Shown: positions 1 to 9,288, counted from the first letter of the stretch. The stretch: 64,000 bases of DNA from Sphingosinicella xenopeptidilytica (GCF_042676985.1 NZ_JBHTIK010000015.1:310001-374000), one strand, 5' to 3'. Translations and numbers: made by a program. Notes: a model not told the origin generated them from the letters alone.

Positions 1-33
1 GAGATCGAGGCGACGATCGAAATCGCGCGCTGA
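1..33 (+). CDS. 3' tail of an upstream gene, identity unknown
   Basis: The first 33 bases read as ten codons (EIEATIEIAR) and a TGA whose last base is the A of the mobA ATG. The one-base stop/start overlap suggests that this is the end of a gene cotranscribed with mobA. Ten residues are too few to name the family; a molybdenum-cofactor or formate dehydrogenase accessory gene would fit the neighbour but this is only a guess. Confidence 0.45.
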   Translation, partial: EIEATIEIAR

Positions 34-533
34 TGCGTATCCTCGGCGCCGTGCTCGCGGGCGGGGAAAGCCGACGCTTCGGCAGCGACAAGGCCGAGGC
101 GCTGCTGGATAGCAAACGCCTGATCGACCATGCCGCCGCCAGCATCGCGCCCTTCTGCGAAACCGTGGTGATCGTGGGGCGTACCGGCGGCGTACCGGAT
201 CGCCCTGCCCCCGGCCTCGGTCCGCTCGGAGGCCTGTGCGGCGCGCTCACCTATGGGGCGGAAGCGGGTTTTGAAGCCGTGCTGACGACGGCGTGCGATG
301 TGCCGGACCTGCCCGAGCTGCTGCTGTCGGCACTCACGGCATCGCCGCCCGCCGTGGCGGCTAGCCTGCCTGTCGTCGGCGTGTGGCCCACATCGCTTGC
401 GGGCCGGCTCGCGGACTATCTGGAAAGCGGATCGCCGCGCGCCATGCGGGCTTGGTGCGAAACGGCAGGCGCAACGATGGTGGCGTGGCCGGAGCCGATC
501 CGGAACATCAACCGGCCAGAAGACCTACGCTGA
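33..533 (+). CDS. mobA: molybdenum cofactor guanylyltransferase MobA
   Basis: Transfers GMP from GTP to molybdopterin to make the bis-MGD cofactor of DMSO-reductase-family enzymes in the cytoplasm. The N-terminus carries the nucleotidyltransferase signature LAGGESRRFGSDKA (residues 8-21), a central acidic CDVPDLP stretch (the TTACDVP metal-binding Asp) and the C-terminal NINRPEDL motif typical of MobA. At 166 aa it is a little shorter than the E. coli protein (about 194 aa), as is common in alphaproteobacteria. The ATG overlaps the stop of the preceding gene by one base, and its 3' end overlaps the convergent fabZ by 9 bases. A second Moco gene, moaB, lies about 18 kb away. Confidence 0.88.
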   Translation: MRILGAVLAGGESRRFGSDKAEALLDSKRLIDHAAASIAPFCETVVIVGRTGGVPDRPAPGLGPLGGLCGALTYGAEAGFEAVLTTACDVPDLPELLLSALTASPPAVAASLPVVGVWPTSLAGRLADYLESGSPRAMRAWCETAGATMVAWPEPIRNINRPEDLR

Positions 534-989
534 GGGCGGGTCCGCGATCATTGCGGTGAAGCTGCATTCCGCCGCGACCTTGCCGCCGACGATGCTGGCC
601 ACGCCGTTGAACTTGCAGACCCGCGAGCGGCGCTGCACGAACTCGACGTCGAGGTTCAGCAGAACGCCCGGCTCGACCGGCTGGCGGAACTTGGCGTTCT
701 CGATCGCCATGAACAGCACAAGCTTGCCGAGCGCCTCGTCGCCGAGCGACTTCATCGCCAGAACACCCGCGGTCTGCGCGAGCGCCTCGACGATCAGCAC
801 GCCGGGCATGATCGGGCGCTGTGGGAAGTGGCCCTGGAAGAACGGCTCATTGATCGTCACCGCCTTGATGCCGCGCGCGCGCGCGTTCGGCACGAAATCG
901 ACCACGCGGTCGACAAGCAGCATGGGATAGCGGTGCGGGAGCAGTGCCATCACTGCTCCCACCTCGATCGCGTCGAAGCTTTCCGACAA
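525..989 (-). CDS. fabZ: 3-hydroxyacyl-ACP dehydratase FabZ
   Basis: Dehydrates (3R)-hydroxyacyl-ACP in fatty acid elongation. The hot-dog fold catalytic residues are visible: His54 in FFQGHFP and Glu68 in PGVLIVEALAQ; LPHRYPMLLVDRV near the N-terminus is the usual FabZ opening. Length (154 aa) is normal. It is the last gene of the leftward block, 10 bases after ompH. In most Proteobacteria lpxD sits between ompH and fabZ and lpxA/lpxB follow; here neither is present, and the next gene is the convergent mobA. Confidence 0.95.
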   Translation of the reverse strand: MSESFDAIEVGAVMALLPHRYPMLLVDRVVDFVPNARARGIKAVTINEPFFQGHFPQRPIMPGVLIVEALAQTAGVLAMKSLGDEALGKLVLFMAIENAKFRQPVEPGVLLNLDVEFVQRRSRVCKFNGVASIVGGKVAAECSFTAMIADPPSA

Positions 990-999
990 GGTTATGCCG

Positions 1000-1560
1000 T
1001 TACTTCTGCGCCGGAGCGGCGGGCGGGTTCACGTTGACGCGCGGCAGCGCCGAGTTGAGGCGCGTCATCACCTCGTTCGTCACGTCAAGCGACTGCGCGG
1101 TGGCGAGCGTCACGTCGCGGTCGAGCGCGAGGCTGGCGCCCTTCTCGCGCATCACGGCGGTGATGATCGGGTTCACGGCTTCGAGAATCTGCTGGCGCAC
1201 GTACTGCACGGAGCGGGCGTAATCCTGCTCCTTGCCGCGCACTTCGTTCTCGGCCGTCACCTGGCGCTGCTGAAGCTCCTTGGCCTTCGCCTGGAACGCT
1301 TCCTTCGCCATCGACGGCTGCGCCTTCTGCAGGCTCTCATACTCGCCGCGGAACTGGTCGCCGAGTGTCTTGGCGCGCGCCTGGACGCTTTCGAACTTCG
1401 CCTTCAGCTGCGGTTCTGCACTCTTCGAAGCGGCCGACTCAGCCGCGATGCGGCCCATGTCGACGACGACGATCGGCGGAGCGGCCTGTGCCAGCGCAAC
1501 GGTGGGAAGCGCCGTGAACGCGAGAGCGCCGGCAATGGCGGCGCGGGTAAGCATTTTCAT
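1000..1560 (-). CDS. ompH: OmpH/Skp family periplasmic chaperone
   Basis: Periplasmic holdase that escorts unfolded outer-membrane proteins to the BAM complex. An Ala-rich signal peptide with likely cleavage after ALA (residues 22-24, before QAAPP) is followed by an Ala/Lys/Glu/Gln-rich helical body (about residues 45-150) with the charge pattern of the Skp coiled-coil tentacles, and a Pro/Ala tail. Length 186 aa fits Skp/OmpH. Its ATG overlaps the bamA TGA by one base (TGATG), so translation is probably coupled to bamA, its functional partner. Confidence 0.9.
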   Translation of the reverse strand: MKMLTRAAIAGALAFTALPTVALAQAAPPIVVVDMGRIAAESAASKSAEPQLKAKFESVQARAKTLGDQFRGEYESLQKAQPSMAKEAFQAKAKELQQRQVTAENEVRGKEQDYARSVQYVRQQILEAVNPIITAVMREKGASLALDRDVTLATAQSLDVTNEVMTRLNSALPRVNVNPPAAPAQK

Positions 1561-4139
1561 CAGAATTGGGTCCCTACGTTGAATTGGAACAACTTGGTAT
1601 CATCACCGTCCTGCTTGACGAGCGCTTTTGCGATGTCAATGCGGAACGGGCCGAACGGAGAGTTCCAGTTGATGCCGAAACCAACCGCCACGCGCGGCTT
1701 CCACGTGTCGCCGAGATAGAACTCCTTGAAGCCGGGCGCGAGCACAGGATCACCGTTGGCGTCAACGGTGCCGGTCGAATACTGCCGGATATCCTGAAGG
1801 TCCGTGGCTGGATTGAAATCCGTGTTCCACAGCGCGCCGACATCGACGAACACTGACGGCCGCAGGCCCATCTCGGCGGCGCCTGCGCTCAGCGGGATCT
1901 GAACCTCGGCGCGCACCTGATAATAGGTCTCGCCACCGATCGAGTCGTCCTGCGTCCCGCGGCTATCGGTCTGCAGCGTCCAGTCCGCCGGATCAGAAGC
2001 GCTGTTTGAGTCATAATAACGGCGGAGCACGCGCGGGCCGATGCCGCGAATGTCGAAGCCGCGCATACGCGGTTCACCGAGGAAGAAGCGGTCGGTTAGG
2101 CGGATGTTGTCGCCGCCCCAGCCGAAGATGTAGCCCGCTTCGAGCCCCAGGTTCAGGATGAAGCCGCTGCCGAAAAGGCGCCAATACTTGTCAGCATTCA
2201 GGCGCGAGCGGACGTACTGCACACTGCCGCCGACGCCCGCGATGTCCTGGCTGATCATGAAGCGGTGGCCCGCGCTCGGCCGGATCGCGTTGTTGCGCGT
2301 ATCGTAAGCGATTGAATAGCCTAGCGACGAGGTCGTGCGCTTGCCGACCGCATCACAGAGGAAGCGGCCCGCGAGCAGCGGATCACAGACGCCGTCCCGA
2401 TAGAAAGTCCGCTCGTCGAGTGATACGTCGTCGTAGCTGAGGCCGTAGCGGAACGAGGCCGACCAGAACTCGGTGATCGGGAAGCCCGTGCGGATCTGGA
2501 AACCGGTCGTCGACTGCTCGTAGGTGGTGTCGCGGTCGCCGTTTCCGAGGAAACGGAAGCTGTTGTAATCGCGCCGGAAGATGTCGCCGCCGAGCGCGAG
2601 GTTGCGGCCGAACAGATACGGCTCGGTGAAGCCCAGCTCGACCGACTGCGAATATTTCGACCAGTTGACCGAGGCGCGCAGTTCCTGGCCCATGCCGCGG
2701 AAGTTGCGCTGCCGGATCGACAGATTGACGAGGAAGTTCTCAAGGCTCGAATAGCCTGCCGAAACCTGAAGCTCGCCGGTCGCCTGCTCCTCGAGGTTGG
2801 CTTCGAGGATCACCTTGTCCGGCCCCGAGCCCTGCTTCTGCTGGATTTCGAGGTTTTCCTGGAAATAGCCGAGGCTCTGGATGCGGTCACGCGAGCGCTT
2901 GACGCGGAAGCTGTTGAACGCGTCGCCTTCCGCGAGGCGGAACTCGCGGCGGATCACGTGATCCTTGGTGATCGTGTTGCCGTTGATCTCCACCCGCTCC
3001 ACGTAAACGCGCGGGGTTTCGTTGATGACGAATGTCACCCCCATCTCGCGCTTTTCCTTGTCGCGATTGAAGCGGGGGTTGATGTCGGCAAACGCGTAGC
3101 CGAGGAGACCGACCGATTCCGACAGGCTCGTCACCGTGTCCTCGATCTCCTTGGCATTGTACCAGTCGCCCTGCTTCATCGGAAGCATGCGCTTGAAATT
3201 GTCTTCCTTGATGTCGCGGATCTGGCTTTCGAGGTCGACCTCGCCGAACTTGTAGCGCTCGCCTTCCTCCACCACGTAGGTGATGATGAAGTCCTTGCGG
3301 TCCGGCGTCAGCTCGGCGACCGACGACACCACGCGGAAATCCGCATAGCCCTGCGTCAGGTAATATTGGCGCAGCTTCTGCTGGTCATAGGCCGAGCGAT
3401 CGGGATCGTACGTGTCGTTCGAGGTGAAGAATTTGTACCACTTGGCTTCCTTGGTGGCCATTTCGCCGCGCAGATCACCGTCCGAGAACTTGGTGTTGCC
3501 GACGATGTTGATGCGCCGAACCTTGGACTTCGGCCCCTCGTCGATCTCGAACACCACGTCGACGCGGTTCTGATCGAGCTGGACGATCTTCGGCTCAACG
3601 GCGGCGGCGAAGCGGCCCTGACGGCGGTAGAGTTCGAGGATGCGCGCCACGTCCGCGCGCGCCTTGGAGCGCGTGAAGATCTGGCGCGGCGCGAGCTTGA
3701 TTTCGTCCTTGAACTTCTCGTCCTTCACGCGCTTGTTGCCTTCAAGCACGATGCGGTTGACGACGGGGTTCTCGCGCACGTCGACGATCAGTTCGCCCTG
3801 CCGGTCGCGGATCGTCACGTCGGCGAAGAGCTCGGTCGCGTAGAGATCCTTTAGCGCACGGTCGAGTCGGTTGCGATCGTAGCTGTCGCCGGCCGACAGG
3901 CCCACATATGAACGCACCGTCTCCGGCTCCAGACGCTCGGCGCCGCGGATCGTGATCGAACGCACAACGCCGTCCTGCTGGGCAGCGGCAGAAGGCGCGG
4001 GCGTGGCTTCCGGAGCCGCTTCCGCAGGCTGCACGTCCTGCGCCAGCGCGGGCTGCGACAGGCCGAGCGCACTGCCGAGGAGCAGCGCGGAGACCCAGTT
4101 ACGATGCATGGCGGCCGGCATCAGCGTCTGTTGGCCCAC
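1560..4139 (-). CDS. bamA: outer membrane protein assembly factor BamA
   Basis: Central outer-membrane component of the BAM machine that folds beta-barrel proteins. After a signal peptide ending in LSQPALAQ comes a low-complexity Ala/Pro/Glu stretch, five POTRA-type repeats (roughly residues 60-430) and a 16-strand Omp85 barrel that contains the conserved RMRGFDIRGIGP lid-lock type motif and ends in the barrel signal FNVGTQF with terminal Phe. The start is ambiguous: I chose GTG 4139 because a purine-rich stretch (GAGAGTGGGGAA) lies just upstream; a TTG at 4160 and ATGs at 4121 and 4109 are alternatives, and 4109 would start right at the signal peptide. It sits 37 bases after rseP and is coupled to ompH. 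Confidence 0.93.
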   Translation of the reverse strand: MGQQTLMPAAMHRNWVSALLLGSALGLSQPALAQDVQPAEAAPEATPAPSAAAQQDGVVRSITIRGAERLEPETVRSYVGLSAGDSYDRNRLDRALKDLYATELFADVTIRDRQGELIVDVRENPVVNRIVLEGNKRVKDEKFKDEIKLAPRQIFTRSKARADVARILELYRRQGRFAAAVEPKIVQLDQNRVDVVFEIDEGPKSKVRRINIVGNTKFSDGDLRGEMATKEAKWYKFFTSNDTYDPDRSAYDQQKLRQYYLTQGYADFRVVSSVAELTPDRKDFIITYVVEEGERYKFGEVDLESQIRDIKEDNFKRMLPMKQGDWYNAKEIEDTVTSLSESVGLLGYAFADINPRFNRDKEKREMGVTFVINETPRVYVERVEINGNTITKDHVIRREFRLAEGDAFNSFRVKRSRDRIQSLGYFQENLEIQQKQGSGPDKVILEANLEEQATGELQVSAGYSSLENFLVNLSIRQRNFRGMGQELRASVNWSKYSQSVELGFTEPYLFGRNLALGGDIFRRDYNSFRFLGNGDRDTTYEQSTTGFQIRTGFPITEFWSASFRYGLSYDDVSLDERTFYRDGVCDPLLAGRFLCDAVGKRTTSSLGYSIAYDTRNNAIRPSAGHRFMISQDIAGVGGSVQYVRSRLNADKYWRLFGSGFILNLGLEAGYIFGWGGDNIRLTDRFFLGEPRMRGFDIRGIGPRVLRRYYDSNSASDPADWTLQTDSRGTQDDSIGGETYYQVRAEVQIPLSAGAAEMGLRPSVFVDVGALWNTDFNPATDLQDIRQYSTGTVDANGDPVLAPGFKEFYLGDTWKPRVAVGFGINWNSPFGPFRIDIAKALVKQDGDDTKLFQFNVGTQF

Positions 4140-4176
4140 AGGTTCCCCACTCTCGTTCAAATCTTATGGCCGCATC

Positions 4177-5313
4177 TCAGCCGATTAGCCCGGCGACATG
4201 CTTGAACACGCCAAAAGATGCAAGGTCGTTCCAGGTTACGATCAGCATGAAGGAGATGAGAAGTGCAAAGCCGGTCATGAAAGCCCACTCCTGCACCTGC
4301 GGCGGAATCGGCTTCCGGCGCACAGCCTCCGCTGCGTAGATCGCGAGGTGCCCCCCATCCAGCATGGGGATGGGAAGCAGGTTGATGAAGCCAAGGTTGA
4401 TCGAGACGAGTGCCATCAGGTTCACGAAGGCCTCGATGCCCATCGTGCCCGCCTGCCCCGAGACTTCGGCGATCTTGAGCGGGCCGCCGAGTTCCTTCAC
4501 CGAACGTCGGCCGGTGACGATCTGGACAAGGCCTTCCACCATCATGCCGGTGGTAGCGAACACAGCCTCGGTGCCATACCAGAGCGATTCCACGGGGCCG
4601 CGTTCGATAACGCCGCGCTCTTCGCCGATGAGGCCGATGCGCGGAATCGTGAAGGTCTTGCCGAAGCGGTCCTTCTCTTCGATCAGGTCGGGGGTCAGCA
4701 CGATGTTCCGAACCGCGCCCGCGCGCTCGAAATCGACCGAAACGGGCGTACCGGGATTGATCATCACGATGCCGATGATGTCCTCGAAGCGCTCGATCGC
4801 CTTGCCGTCCACCTTGAGGATGCGGTCACCGGGGGCGAGCCCTGCCCTGTCCGCCGCCGATTCCGTCACGATGTTGGAAACCACGGGCGAGGTGTAGCTC
4901 TGGCCATAGATGGCGATGAACGTCGCGAAGATCAGGATCGCCGCCGCGAAGTTCACGAACGGACCCGCCGCGACGATGATCGCGCGCTGCCAGAGCGGCT
5001 TGAAAGCGAACAGGAACGGCTTTTCGGCCGGATTCACGCGCGCAGCCTCCTGCGGCAGGCTCGCGGCGTTGGCGTCGCCGGTGAACTTCACATAGCCGCC
5101 GAGCGGCAGCCAGCCGACCTTCCAGCGCTCGCCACGCCGGTTCGTCCAACCGAAGATCTCGCGGCCGAAGCCGATCGAGAAGCTGTCCACCGCCGTGTTG
5201 AACATGCGCCCGGCGAGGTAGTGGCCCATCTCGTGGATGAACACGAGCGGGCTGATCATCGCCACAAACATCAGGATCGTGAACAGGATCCCCGGGGACG
5301 GCAGGATTTCCAT
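4177..5313 (-). CDS. rseP: RIP metalloprotease RseP (site-2 protease)
   Basis: Inner-membrane zinc protease that cuts transmembrane substrates such as anti-sigma factors (the MmpA/RseP family). The zinc motif HEMGH is at residues 27-31 in the first membrane helix; the second active-site motif PMLDGG is at about 316-321, and four membrane segments are evident. Only one PDZ domain is apparent (about residues 130-195), unlike the two of E. coli RseP, which is normal for alphaproteobacterial members. Its ATG overlaps the dxr stop by one base. Length 378 aa is typical. Confidence 0.93.
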   Translation of the reverse strand: MEILPSPGILFTILMFVAMISPLVFIHEMGHYLAGRMFNTAVDSFSIGFGREIFGWTNRRGERWKVGWLPLGGYVKFTGDANAASLPQEAARVNPAEKPFLFAFKPLWQRAIIVAAGPFVNFAAAILIFATFIAIYGQSYTSPVVSNIVTESAADRAGLAPGDRILKVDGKAIERFEDIIGIVMINPGTPVSVDFERAGAVRNIVLTPDLIEEKDRFGKTFTIPRIGLIGEERGVIERGPVESLWYGTEAVFATTGMMVEGLVQIVTGRRSVKELGGPLKIAEVSGQAGTMGIEAFVNLMALVSINLGFINLLPIPMLDGGHLAIYAAEAVRRKPIPPQVQEWAFMTGFALLISFMLIVTWNDLASFGVFKHVAGLIG

Positions 5314-6476
5314 CAGTGCGCGCGACCTCTTATGTGCGTCTCGCCGACACGCCGCGCCTCGCTGTCGCAGGCCAGCACGTCATCGAGCGATTCGACGGCG
5401 TGACCGCCGACGGCTTCCATCGTTTGCTCCACAATCGCGGCAATATCGAGGAAGCCGATTCTCCCTTCCAGAAATGCCGCGACCGCCACTTCGTTGGCGG
5501 CGTTTAACACTGTGGGAGATGAACCGCCGATGACAAGTGCCTCGCGGGCGAGGCGGAGCGCGGGAAAACGTGCGGGATCGGGCGCCTCGAAATCGAGCCG
5601 TGCGACCTGCGCGAGATCGAGCCGCGCGCAGGGCGTCGCCATCCGGTCCGGCCACGAAAGCGCATAGGCGATGGGAATCCGCATATCGGGCGACCCCAGC
5701 TGCGCGAGCATCGAGCCATCGACATACTCGACGAAGCTGTGAACCACCGATTGCGGGTGCACGATGACGTCCAGCTGCCTCTCCTCCACCGGGAACAGGT
5801 GATACGCCTCGATAAGCTCCAATCCCTTGTTCATCAGCGTGGCGGAATCGACGGAAATCTTGGCACCCATCGACCAGACCGGGTGAGCGACGGCCTCTGA
5901 CGGTGTCACCGCCGCCATTTCGGGGAGGCTGCGCGTGCGGAACGGGCCGCCACTTGCCGTGAGGATGATGCGCGAAACGCGCTCCGGGTTCTCGAAATCG
6001 AAGACCTGGTGGATGGCATTGTGCTCGGAATCGACCGGGAGCAGATGCGCTCCGCTGCGCTTTGCCCGCGCGTTCACGAGCTCGCCCGCGCAGACGAGCG
6101 TTTCCTTGTTGGCGAACGCCACGCGCGCGCCGCGCTCGACGGCGCGGAGCGTCGGCGGCAGGCCCGCGGCGCCAACGATCGCCGCCATAACGATGTCGCT
6201 CGGCACGTCGGCTGCGTCACTGAGCGCCTGCACGCCTGCCGCCGCTGCGATGCCCGATCCTGCGAGCGCATCCTTGAGGTCGGCGTAGGCGTTGTCGTCC
6301 GCCACCACCGCCATGCGGGCGCCAAGGCGGCGCGCTTCGGCGGCAAGGCTGCGCACGTCTCGGTTCGCGGTGAGCACGTCGACCGACCAGCGTTCGGGTT
6401 CGCGCGCGACGAGGTCGATCGTCGAGCGGCCGACCGAGCCGGTGGCACCGAAGATGCTGATCGTGCGCGCCGTCAT
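5313..6476 (-). CDS. dxr: 1-deoxy-D-xylulose 5-phosphate reductoisomerase
   Basis: NADPH-dependent conversion of DXP to MEP, second step of the MEP isoprenoid pathway (with ispE at 13.2 kb). The start MTARTISIFGATGSVG gives the NADPH-binding GATGSVG loop (residues 10-16). Other hallmarks are FANKETLV, the metal/substrate motif LPVDSEHNAI, TASGGPFR and MGAKISVDSATLMNKGLE. Length 387 aa is standard. The open frame continues upstream through cdsA in another frame, so the start was set by family similarity and by the ATGA overlap (4 bases) with the cdsA stop. Confidence 0.95.
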   Translation of the reverse strand: MTARTISIFGATGSVGRSTIDLVAREPERWSVDVLTANRDVRSLAAEARRLGARMAVVADDNAYADLKDALAGSGIAAAAGVQALSDAADVPSDIVMAAIVGAAGLPPTLRAVERGARVAFANKETLVCAGELVNARAKRSGAHLLPVDSEHNAIHQVFDFENPERVSRIILTASGGPFRTRSLPEMAAVTPSEAVAHPVWSMGAKISVDSATLMNKGLELIEAYHLFPVEERQLDVIVHPQSVVHSFVEYVDGSMLAQLGSPDMRIPIAYALSWPDRMATPCARLDLAQVARLDFEAPDPARFPALRLAREALVIGGSSPTVLNAANEVAVAAFLEGRIGFLDIAAIVEQTMEAVGGHAVESLDDVLACDSEARRVGETHIRGRAH

Positions 6477-7264
6477 CGGGCGAGACCGATCGCGACGGCG
6501 ACGAGCACGCTCACCGGCACCACGCCGTCCAGCCTGTCCATCATGCCGCCGTGCCCGGGCAGGATGCTGCCGGAATCCTTGACGCCCGCGCGGCGCTTCA
6601 GATGGCTTTCGAAGAAGTCGCCTACCTGCGCCGCGACCGCGAGCACAGCACCGAGGGCCGCCGCGAAGGCAGGTTCGAGGCCGAGACCGAACTGGCGGGA
6701 GAGCAGCCACGCTGTCAGCGCCGCCGCGACCATGCCGCCGCCGAGACCCGCCCACGTCTTCGAAGGGCTGATGCGCGGCGCGATCTTGGGACCGCCGATG
6801 GTGCGGCCGGAGAAATAGGCGGCGATGTCGGTCGCCCAGACGATCGCCAGCGCCCAGATCACGAGCTGGGCACCGAGCGGTTCCGCACGCAGCCAGACGA
6901 GTGCGATCCCCGGAAACGCGGCATATAGCACGCCCCATGCCGCGATGCGGGCGAGGAAGAACAGGCTCGCTGCGGTCACACCAACCAGCACCAGTGCATA
7001 GGCGAGGTATCCGAGATGCGTGAACAGCACCGCCCCGGCGAGCGCGAACATGCCGGCCAGCCGCACCGAGCGGCCGACGCGGTGCATCGCGCACCACTCG
7101 CCGTAGATGAGCAGGATGACGATGGCGGCGAGGAGCGCGAAGGCGATGCCGCCAAGCCATACCGCGCCGAGCGCGAGCGCGATCAGTGCGATACCGACAA
7201 CGATGCGCGGCAAGAGGTCGCCGTAGCGCGACCCCGGCTTCACGGCAGGCTCAGAGCCCGCCAT
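6473..7264 (-). CDS. cdsA: phosphatidate cytidylyltransferase CdsA
   Basis: Makes CDP-diacylglycerol from phosphatidate and CTP, feeding PssA/Psd encoded at 22-24 kb. About seven hydrophobic segments are visible and the C-terminal signature is present: SPSKTWAGLGGG followed by SILPGHGGMMDRLDGVV with the catalytic Asp pair. I start at ATG 7264 (MAGSEPAVKPG), which overlaps the end of uppS by 14 bases; a GTG at 7282 would add six residues but lacks a clear ribosome site. 263 aa. Confidence 0.92.
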   Translation of the reverse strand: MAGSEPAVKPGSRYGDLLPRIVVGIALIALALGAVWLGGIAFALLAAIVILLIYGEWCAMHRVGRSVRLAGMFALAGAVLFTHLGYLAYALVLVGVTAASLFFLARIAAWGVLYAAFPGIALVWLRAEPLGAQLVIWALAIVWATDIAAYFSGRTIGGPKIAPRISPSKTWAGLGGGMVAAALTAWLLSRQFGLGLEPAFAAALGAVLAVAAQVGDFFESHLKRRAGVKDSGSILPGHGGMMDRLDGVVPVSVLVAVAIGLAR

Positions 7265-8000
7265 AGCGCCGTTCGCGCACACCGAACGCTTCGACGGCGC
7301 GGCGCAGCGACTCGCCGTCGAAATCCGGCCAGTATTGCTCGGTGAACACCAGCTCCGCGTAGGCCGCCTGCCACATCAGGAAGTTCGACAGGCGCTGCTC
7401 GCCCGAAGTGCGGATCACGAGATCGAGCTGCGGCAGCTCGGCAGTGTCGAGGCGCGCCGTGATGTCCGCGGGGGTCACGGCATCGGGCGCCATGCGTCCG
7501 GCAGCGACGTCATGCGCGATGCTGCGCACGGCGCGCGTGATCTCGTCCTGCGAGCCGTAGTTGAGCGCGATGACGAGCCGCAGGCGCGTATTCCCTGCCG
7601 TGCGGGTTTTGGCACCTTCAAGCAGCGCGAGAATATCCGGCGACAAGCGGCTGTAATCACCGATGAAGCTGAGGCGTACGCCGTTCCGGTCCAGCTCCGC
7701 GATCTCGCTGAGGAGATACTGCTTGAGCAGACCCATCAGGTAGCCGACCTCGTCCTCCGGGCGTTTCCAGTTCTCGGAGGAAAAGGCGTAGAGCGTCAGC
7801 ACCTCGATGCCGAGATCGGGCGCGGCCTCGACGACCTTGCGCACCGCCTCGACGCCGGACTTGTGCCCGGCGATGCGCGGCAGGCGCCGGGCCTTCGCCC
7901 AGCGACCATTGCCGTCCATGATGATGCCGACATGGCGCGGCCCCGCGGACTCCTGCCCGCTTCCCGCGCGCGCGGCTGGCGGAACGGCAGGCGACGTCAC
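7251..8000 (-). CDS. uppS: undecaprenyl diphosphate synthase UppS
   Basis: cis-Prenyltransferase that makes the C55 lipid carrier for peptidoglycan and surface polysaccharide. It shows the catalytic IIMDGNGRWAK motif, the SSENW(K)RP motif after LYAF, and the C-terminal RTSGEQRLSNFLMWQ and F..WPDF signatures. Starts with GTG at 8000, overlapping the frr TGA by 4 bases (GTGA). 249 aa, normal length. Confidence 0.95.
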   Translation of the reverse strand: MTSPAVPPAARAGSGQESAGPRHVGIIMDGNGRWAKARRLPRIAGHKSGVEAVRKVVEAAPDLGIEVLTLYAFSSENWKRPEDEVGYLMGLLKQYLLSEIAELDRNGVRLSFIGDYSRLSPDILALLEGAKTRTAGNTRLRLVIALNYGSQDEITRAVRSIAHDVAAGRMAPDAVTPADITARLDTAELPQLDLVIRTSGEQRLSNFLMWQAAYAELVFTEQYWPDFDGESLRRAVEAFGVRERRYGGL

Positions 8001-8551
8001 TGGCCGAGGATTTCCTTTTCCTTGGCGGCGCAGACGGCGTCGACATCGGCAATCGCCTTGTCGGTGAGCTTCTGCACTTCAGTTTCGAGGCGCTTTTCCT
8101 CGTCCTTGCCGATCTCGCCCTTCTTTTCGGATGTCTTCAGCGCATCCATGCCGTCGCGGCGAACGTTGCGCACGGCGATCTTCGCCTTCTCGCCGTACTG
8201 CGAGGCGAGCTTGGCGAGTTCCTTGCGGCGCTCCTCGGTAAGGTCGGGGATCGGGAGGCGCAGCGTCTGGCCGTCGACGATCGGGTTGAGGCCGAGCCCG
8301 GCGGCGCGGATCGCCTTTTCGACCGGCTGCACGTTGCTGCGGTCCCAAACCTGCACGGCGAGCATACGCGCTTCGGGTGCCGTCACCGTCGCCACCTGGT
8401 TCAGCGGCATGTGCGCGCCGTAGACCTCGACATTGACCGGATCGAGCAGCGACGTGGAGGCGCGGCCCGTGCGCAGGCCGCCGAGGTCGTGCTTCAGCGC
8501 GTCGAGCGCGCCCGTCATACGGCGTTCGATGTCAGCCTTGTTGTAGCTCAT
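7997..8551 (-). CDS. frr: ribosome recycling factor
   Basis: Splits post-termination ribosomes together with EF-G. Starting at MSYNKADIERR the protein is 184 aa with the family signatures GLRTGRAS, LNQVATVT(A), the RSNV/QPVEKAI loop, and LTEERRKEL(AK). The frame is open further upstream but only the ATG at 8551 gives the conserved N-terminus. It lies 17 bases after pyrH and is coupled to uppS by a 4-base overlap. Confidence 0.96.
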   Translation of the reverse strand: MSYNKADIERRMTGALDALKHDLGGLRTGRASTSLLDPVNVEVYGAHMPLNQVATVTAPEARMLAVQVWDRSNVQPVEKAIRAAGLGLNPIVDGQTLRLPIPDLTEERRKELAKLASQYGEKAKIAVRNVRRDGMDALKTSEKKGEIGKDEEKRLETEVQKLTDKAIADVDAVCAAKEKEILGQ

Positions 8552-8568
8552 GCTCAGTCCCCTCGGGT

Positions 8569-9288
8569 CTATTGGTTGCGCACGATCGTGGAGACGCCTT
8601 CGCCCGCAAGAACCCGCGCAAGGTTGCCGTGTTCCCGGATATTGAAGACAACGATCGGAATAGCATTTTCGCGGCAGATCGCGACGGCGGACGCGTCCAT
8701 CACCTTGAGATTGTCGGCAAGCACCTTGTCGTAGCCGAGGGACTCGTAGCGCGTCGCGCTTTTGTCCTTCTTCGGATCGGCATTGTAGACGCCATCGACG
8801 CTCGTGCCCTTGAAGAGCGCGTCGCACTGCATTTCCGCCGCGCGCAGCGCAGCGGCGGTGTCGGTCGTGAAATAGGGATTGCCGGTGCCCGCCGCGAAGA
8901 TGACGATCCGGCCTTTTTCCATGTGCCGCACGGCGCGGCGGCGGATGTAGGGCTCACAGACGCTCGACATCGGGATCGCGGACTGGACGCGTGTGTCGAC
9001 GCCCATGCGTTCGAGGCTGTTCTGCACGGCGAGCGCGTTCATCACGGTCGCCAGCATCCCCATGTAATCGGCGCTCGCACGGTCGAAACCCTGCTCTGCC
9101 GCCGCGAGGCCCCGGAAGATGTTGCCGCCGCCAACGACGAGGCAAAGTTCGAAGCCCGCTTCCTTGGCGATGCGGACTTCATCCGCGACGCGGTTGACGG
9201 TGGAGGTATCGATGCCGAACGACTGGTCGCCCATCAGCGCCTCGCCCGACAGTTTCAGAAGAATGCGCTTGAACGGCTTAGATGACAT
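8569..9288 (-). CDS. pyrH: UMP kinase
   Basis: Phosphorylates UMP to UDP; amino-acid kinase fold hexamer. Recognisable by RILLKLSGEALMG at the N-terminus, VVGGGNIFRG, the DYMGMLATVMNALA block and VDGVYNADPKKD near the C-terminal half. The ATG at 9288 (MSSKPFKRILLK) is preferred over the in-frame TTG at 9309; a GGGAGG sequence lies 13 bases upstream of it. 239 aa. The 90-base gap to tsf contains a G/C-rich imperfect hairpin with no T run. Confidence 0.96.
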   Translation of the reverse strand: MSSKPFKRILLKLSGEALMGDQSFGIDTSTVNRVADEVRIAKEAGFELCLVVGGGNIFRGLAAAEQGFDRASADYMGMLATVMNALAVQNSLERMGVDTRVQSAIPMSSVCEPYIRRRAVRHMEKGRIVIFAAGTGNPYFTTDTAAALRAAEMQCDALFKGTSVDGVYNADPKKDKSATRYESLGYDKVLADNLKVMDASAVAICRENAIPIVVFNIREHGNLARVLAGEGVSTIVRNQ

